Shown in pieces: positions 36,601-50,299 of a DNA stretch of 64,000 nt. Both the position numbers and the translations under genes were made by a program. A model generated the notes under the pieces. It had not been told where the DNA came from. It saw only the letters and a program-made list of their open reading frames with translations, and made no database searches. Source of the stretch: Mimachlamys varia (taxonomy: Eukaryota > Mollusca > Bivalvia > Pectinida > Pectinidae); the NCBI GenBank assembly GCA_947623455.1, contig OX392529.1:8928001-8992000 (forward strand), in the 5' to 3' direction. How positions within the stretch are numbered: position 1 is the stretch's first letter; each line of letters begins with the position of its first letter.

Positions 36601-38390
36601 GAGTAGGGTCAGTACTACAATGTATAACTGAGTAGGGTCAGTACTACAATGTATAACTGAGTAGGGTCAGTACTACAATGTATAACTGAGTAGGGTCAGT
36701 ACTACAATGTATAACTGAGTAGTGTCAGTACTACAATGTATAACTGAGTAGGGTCAGTACTACAATGTATAACTGAGTAGGGTCAGAACTACTATGTATA
36801 ACTGAGTAGGGTCAGTACTACAATGTATAACTGTGTAGGGTCAGTACTTCAATGTATAACTGAGTAGGGTCAGTACTACAATGTATAACTGAGTAGGTTC
36901 AGTACTACTATGTATAACTGAGTAGGGTCAGTACTACAATGTATAACTGAGTAGGGTCAGTACTCCAATGTATAACTGAGTAGGGTCAGTACTACAATGT
37001 ATAACTGAGTAGGGTCAGTACTACAATGTATAACTGAGTAGGGTCAGTACTACAATGTATAACTGAGTAGGGTCAGTACTACAATGTATAACTGAGTAGG
37101 GTCAGTACTACAATGTATAACTGAGTAGGGTCAGTACTACAATGTATAACTGAGTAGGGTCAGTACTACAATGTATAACTGAGTAGGGTCAGTACTACAA
37201 TGTATAACTGAGTAGGGTCAGTACTACAATGTATAACTGAGTAGGGTCAGTACTACAATGTATAACTGAGTAGGGTCAGTACTACAATGTATAACTGTGT
37301 AGGGTCTGAACTACAATGTATAACTGAGTAGGGTCAGAACTACTATGTATAACTGTGAAGGGTCAGTACTACAATGTATAACTGAGTAGGGTCAGTACTA
37401 CTATGTATAACTGAGTAGTGTCAGTACTCCAATGTATAACTGAGTAGGGTCAGAACTACTATGTATAACTGAGTAGTGTCAGTACTTCAATGTATAACTG
37501 AGTATTGTCAGTACTACAATGTATAACTGAGTAGGGTCAGTACTACAATGTATAACTGAGTAGGGTCAGTACTACAATGTATAACTGAGTAGTGTCAGTA
37601 CTCCAATGTATAACTGAGTAGGGTCAGAACTACTATGTATAACTGAGTAGTGTCAGTACTCCAATGTATAACTGAGTAGGGTCTGTACTACAATGTATAA
37701 CTGAGTAGGGTCAGTACTTCAATGTATAACTGAGTAGGGTCAGAACTACTATGTATAACTGTGTAGGGTCAGTAATACAATGTATAACTGAGTAGGGTCA
37801 GTACTCCAATGTATAACTGAGTAGGGTCAGTACTCCAATGTATAACTGAGTAGGGTCTGTACTCCAATGTATAACTGAGTAGGGTCAGTACTACAATGTA
37901 TAACTGAGTAGGGTCTGTACTCCAATGTATAACTGAGTAGGGTCAGTACTACAATGTATAACTGAGTAGGGTCAGTACTCCAATGTATAACTGAGTAGGG
38001 TCTGTACTCCAATGTATAACTGAGTAGGGTCAGTACTTCAATGTATAACTGAGTAGGGTCAGTACTACAATGTATAACTGAGTAGGGTCTGTACTCCAAT
38101 GCATAACTGAGTAGGGTCAGTCCTACAATGTATAACTGAGTAGGGTCAGTACTTCAATGTATAACTGAGTAGGGTCAGAACTACTGTGTATAACTGAGTA
38201 GGGTCAGAACTCCAATGTATAACTGAGTAGGGTCAGTACTTCAATGTATAACTGAGTAGGGTCAGTACTACAATGTATAACTGAGTAGGGTCAGAACTCC
38301 AATGTATAACTGAGTAGGGTCAGTACTTCAATGTATAACTGAGTAGGGTCGAACTACTATGTATAACTGAGTAGGGTCAGAATTACTATA
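30655..38390. repeat. 29-bp minisatellite array, 7.7 kb
   Basis: About 265 copies of a 29-bp unit (GTATAACTGAGTAGGG then TCAGTACTACAAT). Common variants are AGAACTACTATG, TCTGTACTCC and GTGTAGGG. Because 29 is not divisible by three, frames rotate, and open stretches (for example - strand 32051-32314 and 37827-38099) are short accidents. It contains a tandem higher-order duplication (see 33150-35830). Edges are abrupt on the right (38390) and slightly degenerate on the left. Confidence 0.97.
33150..35830. repeat. 1,341-bp higher-order tandem duplication within the 29-bp array
   Basis: Rare marker variants recur at an exact 1,341-bp offset: ACTACATTGTATG at 33471/34812, TATAACGGAG at 34122/35463, TATAAATGAG at 34441/35782 and ACTAAAATG at 33207/34548. 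The two blocks are nearly identical, which implies a recent duplication of about 46 units. Confidence 0.9.
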
Positions 38391-39305
38391 TCAATTCATA
38401 TAGTCAGTGGCACATAACACCGATCGTAGGGATACTTTGGTAGGTTGATTTCTTGGAAGATATCAGAAATAGCAGTACCTTTATATGATGAGGTCATTTT
38501 TTGTACGAATTGGCAGTTCTCAAAAGTTGTAGAGATTGCAGTTATGTTTCAGGTGTGCTTTGTTTGCTTCAATATCTTTATCACTATTGCTTAATTCAGC
38601 ATTTATACACGAATCTGAATAAACAACATCCATGCTGAGTTTTTCCATGTTAACCCACTAATGGAATGTACTTAACTGAATACATTCTTACTTAGCAACT
38701 CATGATTGTTGCTGTAGTTTAATTAAGATAGTGGGTGTTCTAAGATACCATAAAACTAATTTAGCAAATGCATTTTCCCTAATCGTGTAATATATCACGT
38801 ACTCAAACTTTGCGCAAAATACGCAAAAACATGACGAAAGAAAACATATCTGGACTTACAGTAAAAATGCTTGTCGTATATATGTATCATTAAGCATACA
38901 AAGTGACTGCCGCTAGGTATGTCACAGGATTGCAACTACATGTATCAAAACGGAAATTGACATTGCCATTATCAATAACACTCAGGAGAATCAATGCCAC
39001 TCTCAATCAAACAGTAAAGAACTGGCATAACACAGACGAGAAATTGGCAATGTTCCCACAAGCAAGTCACTGTCGTCATGTTTTCACTAGTAGAAGGAAG
39101 TGTCAAAGAGTTTCACATAAGCAAGAGACAAAATACCCATGTTTCACACTGACTGACTCTCGTCTCTAGAATAGTATACGGATATTAGCAAAAAAATAGT
39201 CTAATAATTTTGATCACTTGCATGTCTGAAACTAGGGGAAATAAGCTAGTAGTAAAATTCAGTTGAGAAATTCTCTATAGAAAGTTAGGGGCTGGTAGCC
39301 AGTCT
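38391..39305. other. Intergenic, no gene recognised
   Basis: A frame at 38903-39169 (88 codons, no ATG) shows no motif. No repeat structure seen. Confidence 0.45.
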
Positions 39306-40005
39306 AGTGTCACACAGAAAGTACACTTTCCTAGTCTGTTTGGGTCCCTGTGTACTGCTACATCACACAGAAAGTACACTTTCCTAGTCTGTTTGGGTCC
39401 CTGTGTACTGCTACATCACACAGATAGTACACTTTCCTAGTCTGTTTGGGTCCCTGTGTACTACTACATCACACAGATAGTACACTTTCCTGGTCTGTTT
39501 GGGTCCCTGTGTACTGCTACATCACACAGATAGTACACTTTCCTAGTCTGTTTGGGTCCCTGTGTACTGCTACATCACACAGATAGTACACTTTCCTAGT
39601 CTGTGTGGGTCCCTGTGCACTGCTACATCACACAGATAGTACACTTTCCTGGTCTGTTTGGGTCCCTGTGTACTGCTACATCACACAGATAGTACACTTT
39701 CCAAGTCTGTTTGGGTCCCTGTGTACTGCTACATCACACAGATAGTACACTTTCCTGGTCTGTTTGGGTCCCTGTGTACTGCTACATCACACAGATAGTA
39801 CACTTTCCTGGTCTGTTTGGGTCCCTGTGTACTGCTACATCACACAGATAGTACACTTTCCTGGTCTGTGTGGGTCCCTGTGTACTGCTACATCACACAG
39901 ATAGTACACTTTCCTGGTCTGTTTGGGTCCCTGTGTACTGCTACATCACACAGATAGTACACTTTCCAAGTCTGTTTGGGTCCCTGTGTACTGCTACATG
40001 TATCA
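39306..40005. repeat. 53-bp minisatellite, about 13 copies
   Basis: Units such as TCACACAGATAGTACACTTT, CCTAGTCTGTTTGGGTCC and CTGTGTACTGCTACA repeat at 53 bp. Copies are highly similar, with CCTAG/CCTGG/CCAAG alternation. Confidence 0.96.
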
Positions 40006-40497
40006 CATTGGAGATAAGACAAGTACAGGATTGTGTAACTTGAATGAGTCAGTCTCACGTGTTATTTCTGAACTTTACATAAACACCAGCACTCTGTTGT
40101 TTCATTCAATACAATTATACTGCTGTAGTACTTTAATGCCGCATGTAGCTTCTCTCTCTATAGGCAAATTGTCTTTTTTCATATTATTCAAATTAGATTG
40201 TTTATATTTAAGATAAATATAACCCATCAAAACTCTGTATCCGAAAACTTTAAAACATGAACAGTTTAATTAAGATAAAAATTATAGTACCATTATGCAA
40301 AATAATTGCGTATCATAGGAAATTTGTCGTATTCTAGTCGACATAACTACATTATCGGTTTTACAATTAAATTGATTAAGACTGTGATTAAATAACACTC
40401 GTTCGCATTGTAGTGCTAGAGTTAACCGTCGTTGGTTACATCCACGTTATTGATAGATGACCTACATACTAGGTAAACAAATTATACACTATAATTA
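40006..40497. other. Intergenic, no gene recognised
   Basis: AT-rich, nothing supported. Confidence 0.45.
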
Positions 40498-40553
40498 ATC
40501 AAGTTTGAGTTCGGATTGTGGTTTTGTTGACGATTCGGTATTCTCTGATATAT
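40498..40553 (+). repeat. Retroelement tail fragment
   Basis: TCAAGTTTGAGTTCGGATTG, then GTTTTGTTGACGATTCGGTA and TTCTCTGAT, matches the tail at 29262-29310 and 53527-53580. It directly abuts the 65-bp array. Confidence 0.6.
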
Positions 40554-40554
40554 T

Positions 40555-42390
40555 GTAACGTACATCATTTATACGTATATGTACATGTTATCTACATCTG
40601 TAATAATACTGTGTTACGTACATCATTATGTATAGGTTACCTATATGTATGTGTACCTACATCTGTAATAATACTGTGTTACGTACATCATTTTGTATAG
40701 ATTACCTATGTACCTACATCTGTAATAATAGTGTGTTACGTACATCATTATGTATAGATTACCTATGTACCTACACCTGTAATTATAGTGTGTTACGTAC
40801 ATCATTGTGTATATGTTACCTATATGTATGTGTACCTACATCTGTAATAATAGTGTGTTACGGACATCAGTATATATATGCTACCTATATGTATGTGTAC
40901 CTACATCTGTAATAATAGTGTGTTACGGACATCAGTATGTATATGCTACCTATATGTATATGTATCTACATCTGTAATAATAGTGTATTACGGACATCAG
41001 TATATATATGCTACCTATTTGTATGTGTACCTACATCTGTAATAATAGTGTATTACGTACATCAGTATATATATGCTACCTATATGTATGTGTACCTACA
41101 TCTGTAATAATAGTGTGTTACGTACATCAGTATATATATGCTACCTATATGTATATGTATCTACATCTGTAATAATAGTGTGTTACGTACATCAGTATAT
41201 ATATGTTACCTATATGTATATGTATCTACATCTGTAATAATAGTGTGTTACGTACATCAGTATATATATGTTACCTATATGTATATGTATCTACATCTGT
41301 AATAATAGTGTGTTACGTACATCAGTATATATATGTTACCTATATGTATATGTATCTACATCTGTAATAATTGTGTGTTACGTACATCATTATGTATAGG
41401 TTACCTATATGTATGTGTGCTTACATATGTAATAATAGTGTGTTACGCACATCAGTATATATATGTTACCTATATGTATGTGTACCTACATCTGTAATAA
41501 TAGTGTGTTACGTACATCATTATGTATAGGTTACCTATATGTATGTGTACCTACATCTGTAATAATAGTGTGTTACGTACATCATTATGTATATGTTACC
41601 TATATGTTTATGTATCTACATCTGTAATAATAGTGTGTTACGTACATCAGTATGTATATGCTACCTATATGTATGTGTACCTACATCTGTAATAATAGTG
41701 TGTTACGTACATCAGTATGTATATGTTACCTATATGTATGTGTACCTACATCTGTAATAATAATGTATTACGTACATCAGTATGTATATGTTACCTATAT
41801 GTCTATGTACCTACATCTGTAATAATAGTGTGTTACGTACATCAGTATGTATATGTTACCTATATGTATGTGTACCTACATATGTAATAATAGTGTGTTG
41901 CGTACATCAGTATATATATGCTACCTATATGTCTATGTACCTACATCTGTAATAATAGTGTGTTACGTACATCAGTATGTATATGTTACCTATATGTATG
42001 TGTACCTACATCTGTAATAATAGTGTGTTACGTACATCATTATGTATATGCTACCTATTTGTATATGTACCTACATATATAATAATAGTGTGTTACGTAC
42101 ATCATTATGTATAGATTACCTATGTACCTACATCTGTAATAATAGTGTATTACGTACATCATTATGTATATGTTACCTATTTGTATATGTACCTACATAT
42201 ATAATAATAGTGTGTTACGTACATCAGTATGTATATGTTACCTATATGTATGTGTACCTACATCTGTAATAATAGTGTGTTACGTACATCAGTATATATA
42301 TGCTACCTATATGTATATGTACCTACATCTGTAATAATAGTGTGTTACGTACATCATTATGTATATGCTACCTATATGTATATGATAAAA
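40555..42390. repeat. 65-bp minisatellite, about 28 copies
   Basis: Units with CTACATCTGTAATAATAGTG, TGTTACGTACATCAG and TATGTATATGCTACC repeat at 65 bp (for example 41641, 41706, 41771, 41836). Shorter 56-bp variants occur near 40680-40800 and 42110. Confidence 0.96.
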
Positions 42391-45300
42391 ACGCGGAGTT
42401 ATAACATCAGATGTGGTTCGATTAAGACATGTTGACCTTCCACTACTTTGTTTCCTGGTATATATACAATGTCTCCAGACCGGCTTTGAGAAAAAAGTTA
42501 GAAATTCGAATGGTTATGAGCGATATACATATACATATCAAGAAAGAACAAAGGCGCTATTTGTTTTGTCATTTGACACAACCAATCCTTAAAGCATTCT
42601 GTAACGCTTTGATGTGTACATGCCGCTAGGAAGAAAGCACAGTTCTTTGATAAATGCGCTCGAGTTTTCTTTGCAAATATATTTTTCGATATCATAAGGT
42701 TCAAAGTAAAATATCCTTATAAGTGATTTGTGATTTGCACTTTGAACCTCTAAGTTGTTCAAAAAAGGCGTCATCTTTTGGATCGATCTGTATAAACGTT
42801 CTGACGCACAAACCGTTCCCTGTGGAACTACACCGATTTACCTTGTCAGGGTGTTATGATATGCCCAAAACATCTCGTTTGAAAAATAAAAATCAGAGAA
42901 TAGTTAAGCGTCTTAACAAATATCCGAACTCAGAATCGATTAAACTAGAGGCAAAATATGATCAAAGCAAAGATTAACACGGAGGCCCTGAACAAATTGT
43001 TCTGTGTTCAAAAAATACAATGTTCTATAGAAAATTTAAAAAAAATCATCTAGACTCCCTTCTTTATAATACTCAGTTTCAGCCGCTTTAAAATAAAGCT
43101 TTTACGCATTGAACATGGTTTAGAGTATCTTAGAAGTCTTTTGGATAACTAAAATGTTTTATTTAGTATGGTCATCGGCTACGGCAACCATACCTAGCGA
43201 CGGACACTATGCTCTACCTTTTTTTCAGCCCGTGGGCAGATTACAGTAGAATCACGTCAAGAGCTCCACCCCTTCCGGTAGGTAGAGTTACATCCCTTCT
43301 CGTAGGTAGCGCTATCAAATCTTCTTCTGTTTCATTGTTGACAGATCTAGATGTCGTTTACAAGCGCTGACACGCATATGGAGTCTCTGCAACGTTTGAA
43401 AGTCAAATATAACACATTTACCAAAAAGGGGGACAGGACAGGACAAGATAGGAGTCCTCGCCAATCGGTTAACCAGTTCCCACAGAGAAGGACCATACTA
43501 GATCATTAATAACCATTCCAGGAGAAAAGATCAGACCCAAAGTGTCCAGAAATAGCTAACAGGCTCACAACCATAAGCGAAATTGAAACGGCATATTGCT
43601 ACAAAATGTAATTACAGTGACGTCACAAAACTACATGTACCATCTCTTGTTTGAATTGGCAGAGACTACCTAACATACAATGTAATAGGTTATTTGTATC
43701 ATAGTAGTCCAGTCAATTTATGATTTAATCTCGAACTAATTGCAACAGAATTTATTTTTTTCATTTTTTGGTTGATGAACATCATACTTATAACGGAAAA
43801 AAGGCCCAGAAAATCCCAATGGAGGAAAGTGGGTTTTTTTTGGCCTTCTAAAGGATCACGAAAATTAAGAAAATCACATGTATAACCATATTTGAGGTCT
43901 AATATCTACCTCAATTGTAACACTGGACATATGAATTTAACAGTATATAAATACCAACTAATATATAAAACAGATACATCAAAATGTTCCACCCAAAGTG
44001 ATAAATTGAGTAAAAAAGGAACTGTCAATATGGCCGAAAAATATTTTTCACTTGAGTATTTTGGCTTTTTCTTTTCATGTGTAGAGAATAATATATTAAC
44101 ATCACTATCAATGTCAGGTTTTATTTAATTTCTTAAAACATGACTTTCATTCGCATGCGAAAAAAATATCTATCATCAAATTTTGCAAATTGTGCTAAAT
44201 TGATATTTTATGTCCAAATCGAACAATTTACCTATTTCTGAAGTATAAAATTTACACAGGGGTAAGCAAACGAATTAAAGCATCTTCTATCTACAATGTG
44301 TTTATGTATGAGCTACTGCTGAAACTAATTTTGGTGTGTTGAGTTTACAAATGCGGCCAAATTTTGATGATGCATATTTCCTCATTCCTTGAAAAATGTC
44401 CACGATTCTGGACAACAAAAATGTTTTTTTTTCCGCATTTGCTTTTTCAATGAAAGTGGCATCCCGCGAAAGAAAGTTTTTTTCATCACTTTTTTCCCCA
44501 AAAATTATAAACACATATCGGGTGGGTATTATTATGGACTACACCGATCGGGTTTAGCTGATATGTATCAATAAAATGAATAATTTCAAATAACAAGTGA
44601 ATTTTTTATCCGTCTGGCAAGACACTTCAGCTTGGGATTTCCACCTACCAACGCATGCGCAGCGAGCGCCGTTTCCATTGTAACACTCTACCAAATATTA
44701 CCGTTACAACGCGATAAGGACTAACTACTAAGCGAAAAGTTGCCAAATGATCAAAATATGACGCAAGACTATGTAACATATTGAGAGATGGGGACTATTC
44801 AAAGGAGAAACTAAATGCTCTATTGTGTGTATGTTGCATATTTCTTCTGGGTAACGGTATATGCACAAATAAAGCTTTGATTTGGTTTTGGGGCTACCAA
44901 AAGGGAAACTGTTTCAGTCCTCTGTTGCATTAAATGCGAGTGTAATTAAACTTAAGAGTGTTATGATATTCCTTTTATAATATCTCATGTTATTATTTAA
45001 TTATTTTGCGGGTAGAAATACCTTTTCAAATACAATATATACCGCAACAGAAAAAGTCGATAGATTACATTGTAAAATGGGACGTGCGACAGAGGTACAT
45101 ACGGCTTCAATTTGGACGAATGGAATAAATAAAATAAGTTTTTTTTAAAGGTCAACATCCCTTTAGAAGACGATTAAAAAGATGTAAAAAGACAGCGGAA
45201 TTATCATAACATATTCATAACGGGTAGTTATAAGTATTTCCACAGTTCCGAATCTGATATACCTGTAGTCATGTCTAGTGTGCAGTGCGTTAGCAGAGTG

Positions 45301-45620
45301 TATGGGGAATATTCCCATTCCGTGATAAGTGTTAACTTATGAAGACGCTGAAAGTTGGATAGATTTGAAATGAATATGAATGTTTATATGGATAGTCCGA
45401 AAAATATTCCTCAAGACATTGAGTTGTAAAATAAATCGCAAACATTTTACGTAATTTTATTTTTGTAATTTTTAATGCTTACTACAATGTACATACCTTT
45501 TATGAAATCATCTGAAAAAACGTATTCCGTACCCATTTGTACCAGTCTCGGTCCCGGTCAGGTCACAGATGCTTGACTTTCTGTCAGTAAATAATACATA
45601 TATATGTGTGAAATGAGCCT
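42391..45620. other. Gene-poor stretch with a reverse-oriented retroelement tail
   Basis: Positions 42866-42975 carry the complement of the dispersed tail (ATCGATTAAACTAGAGGCAA at about 42937). Otherwise no exon is supported. An NRF1-like palindromic string ACGCATGCGCAGCG at about 44652 is isolated. Confidence 0.45.
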
Positions 45621-45802
45621 CCCATTACAGTAATGTAATGGAAGTATACCAACGTTATTTGTAAACAATGCACATAACTTACTTGTTGCGAGTCTGTCGT
45701 GCAGAAAATTGCACGACAGCCTAACAACAAGTATGTTATATGCATTGTATACAAATAGTTGAGAAATAACGTTGGAATATTTCCATAACATTCTGTAATG
45801 GG
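45621..45802. mobile_element. 182-bp near-palindromic fold-back element
   Basis: The ends CCCATTACAG and CTGTAATGGG are exact inverted copies. The arms of about 85 bp match with few mismatches (ACGTTATTT/AAATAACGT, CTGTCGTGCA/TGCACGACAG) around a loop of only a few bases (GAAAAT). A transcript would form a long hairpin. No target duplication is obvious. The - strand open frame through it (45558-45932) is probably incidental. Confidence 0.75.
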
Positions 45803-46309
45803 CCGCGGCTCCATATATATTAACATTTTGTATATACTGACAGAAACTCAAGCAACTGTGGTCAGGTATATATAATATTGATAAATCCTTTAGTCGATAA
45901 ATGATGCCGATGTGTCGACAGTTATTCTTCATTTGGATATCGGTATGTGTGCAATTGATGTCTGATAATAATGTGAATGGGATTTAATAAGTTTATGCAC
46001 GGTCTTTGTCTCTGTTTCAGCAGCCGTATATATTACTTTTTTTAATTATTTTCTACTAATAGATAAAAAAAATGATGTTTTGTGTTATTCCTAAAAAGAT
46101 ATTGAATGCTATTGGTGCCTTGGTGTATTTGCTGGTGTAACATCACTCCTGACGTAGCATACGACGTGTATACGCTCCCCGTCACTTATGTCTATGGTAG
46201 TTCGAGGACTGTCGTATCTGTTTAGATGGATCTTTTGAAGGCATAAACATTAGAAAGATTGCGTAACACACTTGCTGCACCTTTGAAATTTAGTAATAGA
46301 TACAGTATG

Positions 46310-46570
46310 CCAAAGAAAAATGAATTAAACTGCATTATACAGCTGTTTCGTTCTCCTAGGAATTTTCAGTGATGCTATGGGCCAAACGGTGGGAATCCAA
46401 AGTTTCTAAACTAATGTAGAAGCATAAGGGTCAGGTGCGTAAAAAACCCTTGAATTTATGAATGTATAAGTAAAATCAAATGAGTAGTGTATCATTTCAA
46501 ATCGTGTACTACGAAAGTGTGTATATTATGAACCGTGCCTCTACTCAAATGAGATTGACAGCATCCCATT
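46310..46570 (-). repeat. Dispersed repeat with hammerhead-like remnant, copy 1
   Basis: Homologous to 51225-51495 over AGCTGTTTCGTTCTCCTAGG at one end and TGTGTATATTATGAACCGTG at the other. Read on the - strand, the centre is CACTGAAAATTCCTAGGAG then AACGAAACAGCTGTA. This matches a type I hammerhead layout (CTGA..., helix II, CGAAAC, GTA cleavage triplet), but the CTGATGA core is spoiled and helix II is weak. Confidence 0.5.
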
Positions 46571-46661
46571 GATCATTCTATTGCTTATGATGGCGAAACT
46601 GTGAAGTGCAGCACAGACACATCCTGTTTCCTATCAATAAAGTTTGTACTTTCGGTTCAAT

Positions 46662-46777
46662 CTTTGTTGGGACTCGCACACACATACATACACGGTTCAT
46701 TACTTGTTGGGACTCGCACACACATACATACACGGTTCATTACTTGTTGAGACTCGCACACCCATACATACACGGTG
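46662..46777. repeat. 40-bp tandem repeat, 3 copies
   Basis: GACTCGCACACACATACATA recurs at 46671, 46711 and 46751. Confidence 0.92.
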
Positions 46778-47521
46778 TACACTGATCAACATACATATAT
46801 AACGTAATGTCACAACATGAAGGCAATAAAATAAACATCAGGAGGTCTAGTTTGCATGACTCCTCAATAAATAAATATGTTAATTTGTCGTCTGTGAGAC
46901 CAGCTGCCACGTGATGCTGTCGATAAACGGTTTTAATAGTACTATTAAATTGGAAACACTCTCCATGTGGTTTTATTTACATACGTGACGTCCATTAACT
47001 AGAAACAATTAGTTTAATACTGATATATAATGTTCCACAGTAACAGTGCCAATGAGTTTTATTATTTTTTCAAAACCTCAAGAATCAATAATGTATATTC
47101 GCAAACGAAATATCATCGGAGAGTCACCCATTTGGTATTTATAGACATTGTAGATGAATACCGGGGTTACAGACTTACTATATACAGGTGAAACGATATA
47201 TTGGTAGTCAGTGTATGATGATAATGTATACAAAGCTATTAATAATGAGTTTGTGATCGTATATATTAACGATACACTTTGTAATGCGTGTATTATTATA
47301 TATTTACATTTGCTCTGTTATTTTCCATTGACACAATGCAAAGAGGCAGTTGCTGCCATACGCCTATAACACCCAGTACCTCAGACTATAACAACAATTG
47401 GTATTATGACGTCCTCAATCTCTATTGTGACGTCATCAATTTCATTGTTGTCTTCACTTGATTTGAAGTTCAGAATCGGTCTGAAGAAACTAAAAAAAGC
47501 ACAATAATTCTATCGAAATGT
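46778..47521. other. Intergenic with an outlying 37-bp-array unit
   Basis: Positions 47253-47300 contain a single unit (GATACACTTTGTAATGCGTG then TATTATTATATAT) of the array that only begins at about 47690. The rest is unremarkable. Confidence 0.6.
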
Positions 47522-47692
47522 AAATATAAGTAATGAACATTTTAGTAAACATTGTTTCAGTCCTATAACACACATTGCTATTGCTGACAAACTTACATAA
47601 AACCCTACCGGGCTTTATTAAGTTTGTAATCAATAGCAATATGTGTTATAGGACTGTAACAACATTTGCTAAAACATTCATTGCTTAAATAT
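47522..47692. mobile_element. Fold-back element of about 170 bp at the edge of the 37-bp array
   Basis: Long inverted arms: CAGTCCTATAACACACATTG (47558) pairs with the complement ending at 47656, and outer arms AATGAACATTTTAGTAAACA and TTTGCTAAAACATTCATTG also pair. The loop lies around CCCTACCGGGC. No clear target duplication. Confidence 0.7.
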
Positions 47693-49612
47693 CAACAATA
47701 CATTTTGTAATGCGTGTATTATTATATATCAACAATACACTTTGTAATGCGTGTATTATTATATATCAACAATACACTTTGTAATGCGTGTATTATTATA
47801 TATCAACAATACACTTTGTAATGCGTGTATTATTATATATCAACAATACACTTTGTAATGTGTGTATAATTCTATATACAATACACGTTGTAATGCGTGT
47901 ATAATTCTACATATACATACAATACACTTTGTAATGTGTGTATAATTCTATATATACAATACACTTTGTAATGTGTGTATAATTCTATATATACAATATA
48001 CTTTGTAATGTGTGTATAATTCTATATATACAATACAATTTGCAATGCGTGTATTATTATATATCAACAATACACTTTGTAATGCGTGTTTTATTAAATA
48101 TCAATAATACACTTTGTAATGTGTGTATAATTCTATATATACAATATACTTTGTAATGTGTGCATAATTCTATATATATACAATACACTTTGTAATGTGT
48201 GTATAATTCTATATATACAATATACTTTGTAATGTGTGCATAATTCTATATATACAATACACTTTGTAATGTGTGTATAATTCTATATATACAATACAAT
48301 TTGCAATGCGTGTATTATTATATATCAACAATACACTTTGTAATGTGTGTATAATTCTATATACAATACACGTTGTAATGCGTGTATAATTCTACATATA
48401 CAATACACTTTGTAATGTGTGTATAATTCTATATATACAATACAATTTGCAATGCGTGTATTATTATATATATACAATACACTTTGTAATGTGTGTATTA
48501 TTATATATCAACAATACACTTTGTAATGTGTGTTTGATTCTATATATACAATATACTTTGCAATGTGTGTATTATTATATATCAACAATACACTTTGTAA
48601 TGCGTGTTTGATTCTATATATACAATATACTTTGCAATGTGTGTATTATTATATATCAACAATACACTTTGTAATGCGTGTATTATTATATATCAACAAT
48701 ACACTTTGTAATGCATGTATTATTATATATCAACAATACACTTTGTAATGCGTGTATTATTATATATCAACAATACACTTTGTAACGCGTGTATTATTAT
48801 ATATCAACAATACACTTTGTAATGCGTGTATTATTATATATCAACAATACACTTTGTAATGCGTGTATTATTATATATCAACAATACACTTTGTAACGCG
48901 TGTATTATTATATATCAACAATACACTTTGTAATGCGTGTTTGATTAAATATCAATAATACACTTTGTAATGTGTGTATAATTCTATATATACAATATAC
49001 TTTGTAATGTGTGCATAATTCTATATATATACAATACACTTTGTAATGTGTGTATAATTCTATATATACAATATACTTTGTAATGTGTGCATAATTCTAT
49101 ATATACAATACACTTTGTAATGTGTGTATAATTCTATATATACAATACAATTTGCAATGCGTGTATTATTATATATCAACAATACACTTTGTAATGTGTG
49201 TATAATTCTATATACAATACACGTTGTAATGCGTGTATAATTCTACATATACAATACACTTTGTAATGTGTGTATAATTCTATATATACAATACAATTTG
49301 CAATGCGTGTATTATTATATATCAACAATACACTTTGTAATGTGTGTATAATTCTATATATACAATACACTTTGTAATGCGTGTATAATTCTATATTTAC
49401 AATACACTTTGTAATGTGTGTATAATTCTATATATACAATAGACTTTGTAATGTGTGTATAATTCTATATATACAATATGATTTGTAATGTGTGTATTAT
49501 TATATATCAACAATACACTTTGTAATGTGTGTTTGATTCTATATATACAATATACTTTGTAATGTGTGTATAATTATATATATACAATACACTTTGTAAT
49601 GCTTGTATCATT
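47690..49612. repeat. 37-bp minisatellite, about 52 copies, with higher-order blocks
   Basis: Units are of two main types, ATATATCAACAATACACTTT/GTAATGCGTGTATTATT and CTATATATACAATACACTTT/GTAATGTGTGTATAATT. A mixed block recurs at an 851-bp offset (23 units), for example TCAATAATACAC at 48101 and 48952. Confidence 0.95.
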
Positions 49613-50235
49613 ATATCGTTATCATCATGATTTTTAGTAGGTTAATTTGTCATATTATACATAAGAATATGTTTGTATATTAGTATATTTGCGTAACGGT
49701 GTGTCTCTAATATGATATAGGACTATTGTGTATAATATGTATCTTATATCAATATGAAAGAGTTTGTTTATCTGCAGTAGATATTTATTCGATATAACAT
49801 TATATAATCTGACCATGTAACCAAAATCACGGTAGGTCTTTTCCAAGGTTGGACACACAGCAGACAATACGCTACCAAATAGATTGCACAACGGATTGGC
49901 AAACTAAACGCATCCACCTAATGGTCAAAACCTGAATGACGTCATTGCTTGTATTTACGATCAGTGTTTTCCGATACAGCACAACTGTTTGGCATGAAAA
50001 AAAACAGACGTGGACTTTTCTCATCGAGTGAATTGCACAAATCCCTGAAGACCTTTCAATGTATACAAACACACAGCAACCGTATGTAGAAGGATGTTAA
50101 ACACTACAGTAGGGACCCATCAGGTTTCTGTCGAGTTCTGTACCTTCGTAAGCACTCCCTTGTCAAATTGAGATAATTTCAAGGCTCCCAATTCGTGTGT
50201 AATTATCAGCAGTAATAGTCAGTAGGTTATGTTTG
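49613..50235. other. Intergenic, no gene recognised
   Basis: Open frames here lack family motifs and splice support. Confidence 0.45.
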
Positions 50236-50299
50236 GACTGCTTTAAAGAGAAGTAATACCCCTTGATGTTGGTGGCGGCTATACTGATATAAACATGCA

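Noticed and set aside
38903..39169. 88-codon frame as a gene
   Set aside because: No ATG at its start, no motif, no splice-linked partner.
44645..44670. NRF1-like palindrome as promoter of an unseen gene
   Set aside because: Isolated motif with no adjacent exon or CpG-rich tract.
45558..45932. 124-codon - strand frame
   Set aside because: It runs through the 182-bp palindrome and has no recognisable domain.
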